A stretch of 20,021 nt of DNA, from NCBI GenBank assembly GCA_003427395.1, contig BFEA01000452.1:837172-857192 (forward strand), given 5' to 3'. This DNA comes from Chara braunii. Taxonomy: Eukaryota; Streptophyta; Charophyceae; Charales; Characeae. Position 1 is the stretch's first letter. The number at the start of each line of letters is the position of its first letter. The notes below the pieces were generated by a model that was given only the letters and a program-made list of their open reading frames with translations, ran no database searches and was not told the DNA's origin. Positions 18,186-20,021 of the stretch are shown piece after piece. The translations under genes were made by a program, and so were the position numbers.

Positions 18186-18762
18186 TGTCGCGCGTGGCGG
18201 TCGCACACCCAGACGTAAAGTAATTGTTAGTGTCGGACCTCACGGTCGTATCACGCAGGAGTTCTATAAGGGTTTCAGCGAAAAGACCAACTCTGACCGT
18301 GCGCGCGGGTTATACCTCTCGCGACTACCTATGACAGGTTAGGGATCCCGCGAGGTACAACATTACCTCCACCTGCGGGAGTTGTCACCATCCCTTAGGT
18401 GGGCGTATCCCTGGTGAGCTACTGACCCACGTACGAAGGCTTTTACATGCAATCGCAGAGGTAGGCCAGTCGAGGGCGTTTTCTCGATCGCCGTAGCATA
18501 GGTGTACGAGCGGTAGAACGCCTTAAGACTGACCTGTATGTCATGCCCCGAGGTACTAACTCCTCGGACCGACTATCTAATCAGGTCGACCTTCTCGGAC
18601 AGTCTTCCACGCTTAGCTAGCTTAAGACAATGACTTTATGTTTCCCTTTGTTTGACCTTATGAGAAAGCCACAGTCGAGCACTTTGTAATCTCTGTTTCT
18701 CTCGAAACAGAAACCTAGACAAATGACTTTCTGAGCCTCGACCAGCTACGATCTCTTTCACA
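18186..18762 (-). repeat. LTR, right copy (5' LTR of the minus-strand element)
   Basis: Direct repeat of 6078-6648. Read on + it begins TGTCGCGCG and ends TTTCACA; on the minus strand it begins TGTGAAAG. The (TA)n beyond it is cut at 18776 by the Helitron terminus, so any further LTR sequence and the target duplication would lie past the Helitron. Confidence 0.8.
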
Positions 18763-18875
18763 GGTATATATATATACTAGCTTAGCGCCCACGGTGTGGG
18801 CGGTGCGGGCAATGCCCGCTCGTAAAAGAGCAGAGAGGCTAGTCAATCATAAACATTGTGTCAAGATCTTGACTC

Positions 18876-19990
18876 ACCATCCACCAAACCCGCACCGGGC
18901 CGCTAAGAAGTGCACATGAATGTTTTGATTTTTATACATACTAAGGCAGGGTTACTTGACCGAACGTTCGGGGGCCCCCGGGCGGGCCCCCGAACGTTCG
19001 GGCGTTCGGGTCCCGTTCGGGGGCCGAACACCTCCAGGATCGGCTCCCGCCAAAAAATATTTCGGGGTCTAAAAATAAGTTTTGTTTTCTGAATGTTTTT
19101 TTGTGAGTTCTCTATGATGTAACCTACATGCCTATTAATTTTAAAACCATTCTATTGAGCCAAAAAAACATTAAAAATCGTCAAAGATGGGGGTGTCAAA
19201 ACGTGCTCGCCCACTCACTATTTTTTTTTTTTTCACTTTTAACTTTTTGTTTTCACTTTATTTTGGGACCTAAAAAAAATTATTATTTTTTGAAATTTGT
19301 TTAATGAGTTATTGATTATGTGCACTACATAGCTGTAAATTTTCAGAGCATTTGTCAGTGCCAAATCATAATTAAAAATCGGCAAAGATGGCGGTGTCGA
19401 AAAGGTGTTGGCACACCCACTCATTTTAATTCTCTTTTTATTTTTTCTTATTTTTATCATTGTGTTTATTTTCTGTATTGGATTCTTAATTCAAATTTGG
19501 TAAAGAGTTTGGATGTAGTGCCTAGGCAAATGTTGTTTAGTTTATGTTTCTCTATAACATAGTTTTTTTTTCGGAAGTTTTTGAAAACTTTGTTGTTGTT
19601 TTTTTTGGTCCGCGTTCGGCCCGAACGGCCGAACGCCTCCCGAAGAGGTCCCGTACGTTCAGGTGTTCGGGTTTTGGCGTTCGACCCGTCCCGAACACCG
19701 GTAACCCTGTACTAAGGAATATATGTATTTTTTTTATAATTCAAGTGGCGGCCTCCCCCCCCCACTTCGGGCTTCGTTCCACATCATGGTGCACCACACG
19801 CAAAACCGAAAATGTGGCAGCTAAAAAGTGCACATGAACAAATTTTCTTTTTCTAAACAATAGTCGAGAATATTATTATTTTTTTGTACAATAGGGTAGG
19901 CGGGGAGCTTCTCGTTGTACTTGGATCCATATCTTGCTTCACCACTCACCAAACCCGCACCAGGCCGCTAAGAAGTGCGCATGAATGTGT
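18876..19990. repeat. Dispersed repeat with GCTAAGAAGTGCACATGAA core, three copies
   Basis: The copies lie near 18876-18945, 19803-19842 and 19948-20010. The first and third share ACCAAACCCGCACC(G/A)GGCC, then the core and GATTTT(T/C)ATA. The middle copy keeps only AAAACCGAAA...GGCAGCTAAAAAGTGCACATGAA. They appear to be internal repeats of the Helitron, interrupted by the hAT element. Confidence 0.7.
18947..19709. mobile_element. hAT-type non-autonomous transposon (MITE-like), 763 bp
   Basis: The terminal inverted repeats start CAGGGTTAC (18947-18955) and end GTAACCCTG (19701-19709). An exact 8-bp target duplication TACTAAGG flanks it (18939-18946 and 19710-19717). CAGGG termini and an 8-bp duplication are diagnostic of the hAT superfamily. 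Subterminal regions on both sides are packed with CGTTCGGG/CCCGAACG words, plausible transposase-binding repeats, while the core is AT-rich. An internal duplication with offset of about 201 bp (CAAAGATGG at 19182 and 19383) is visible. No transposase frame; it must have moved in trans. Confidence 0.9.
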
Positions 19991-20021
19991 TGATTTTCAT
20001 ATATACGAAGGAATATATGTA

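Larger units (their letters stand above)
6078..18776 (-). mobile_element. Large minus-strand LTR element, apparently non-autonomous and with nested material
   Basis: It is defined by the direct-repeat LTRs and the tRNA-Asp primer-binding site just inside the right (5') LTR. The interior of about 11.5 kb carries no reverse transcriptase, RNase H or integrase that I can recognise. It shows only short decayed coding pieces, segment S, tandem arrays and microsatellites, which fits a large retrotransposon derivative (LARD) better than an intact element. The outer right edge is hidden by the Helitron, so no target duplication can be shown: GCCGG precedes 6078 and GGTAT follows 18762. No clear polypurine tract was found beside the left (3') LTR. 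It could instead be two solo or nested LTRs that happen to flank unrelated DNA. Confidence 0.5.
18777..20021 (-). mobile_element. Helitron, 3' terminus (minus strand), runs off the window
   Basis: On the minus strand the terminus is GCCCAC-ACC-GTGGGC hairpin (18801-18787), six bases, then CTAG (18780-18777), followed by host T. This is the signature of Helitron 3' ends: a GC-rich hairpin about 10 nt before CTRR, inserted between A and T. A second hairpin, GCGGGCA/TGCCCGC, lies just inside (about 18805-18820). No Rep/helicase is visible, so it is non-autonomous as far as seen, and the 5' TC end was not found. The extent to the window edge is assumed. Confidence 0.65.

Noticed and set aside
18939-19092. 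60-codon + frame reading FGGPRAGPRTFGRSGPV
   Set aside because: Translation of the GC-rich terminal repeats of the hAT element.

Overview
The window looks like nuclear DNA from a plant-lineage eukaryote and consists almost wholly of nested, decayed transposable elements and simple repeats. The supporting signs are a Ty3-type integrase tail, a long-terminal-repeat (LTR) element with a tRNA-Asp primer-binding site of the plant Athila/Tat kind, a Helitron end, a hAT-type non-autonomous transposon, GT..AG intron signals and many microsatellites. The gag-like protein style reminds me of charophyte-alga (Chara-like) retroelements; that is memory and not verified. I see no intact host gene, rRNA, CRISPR array or prokaryotic signal.

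Left third (about 0.8-6.05 kb, + strand): the degenerate C-terminal end of a Ty3-type integrase (844-1062) is followed, across an intron-like 159-nt gap, by a long broken gag-like reading frame (1235-3807). That frame has capsid-like segments, a coiled coil and a CCHC zinc knuckle. About 1.3 kb without a recognisable gene follows (3808-5105), including a 74-nt hairpin. Next comes a roughly 0.95-kb segment, called S here (5106-6045). S is coding-derived at its start, then carries a tRNA-Asp-like fold and two strong hairpins. A diverged copy of S lies in opposite orientation at 14295-15265.

Middle (6.08-18.78 kb): two direct repeats of about 575 bp (6078-6648 and 18186-18762, about 95% identical by eye) read as LTRs of a minus-strand element of about 12.7 kb. 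A perfect primer-binding site for tRNA-Asp sits 2 nt inside the right LTR. No reverse transcriptase or integrase is recognisable between them, so this looks like a large non-autonomous LTR element, or a gutted and nested one. Its interior holds two decayed minus-strand coding pieces (6982-7425 and 17565-17794), the minus copy of S, a 15-unit array of hairpin repeats with a three-unit higher order (7703-8515), GTCACAG-type minisatellites, and repeated modules marked by (AAT)n tracts (9.8-13.6 kb).

Right end (18.78-20.02 kb): the TA-rich outer end of the right LTR is interrupted by a minus-strand Helitron 3' terminus (hairpin plus CTAG at 18777-18801). Inside that sequence sits a 763-bp hAT-type miniature transposon with a perfect 8-bp target duplication (18947-19709). 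The inferred order of events is LTR element, then Helitron, then hAT.

A recurring theme is decay by C-to-T change. Apart from one adjacent TAA/TGA pair in the integrase tail, the premature stops inside the broken frames are TAG, and in one aligned pair of copies a CAG codon faces a TAG.
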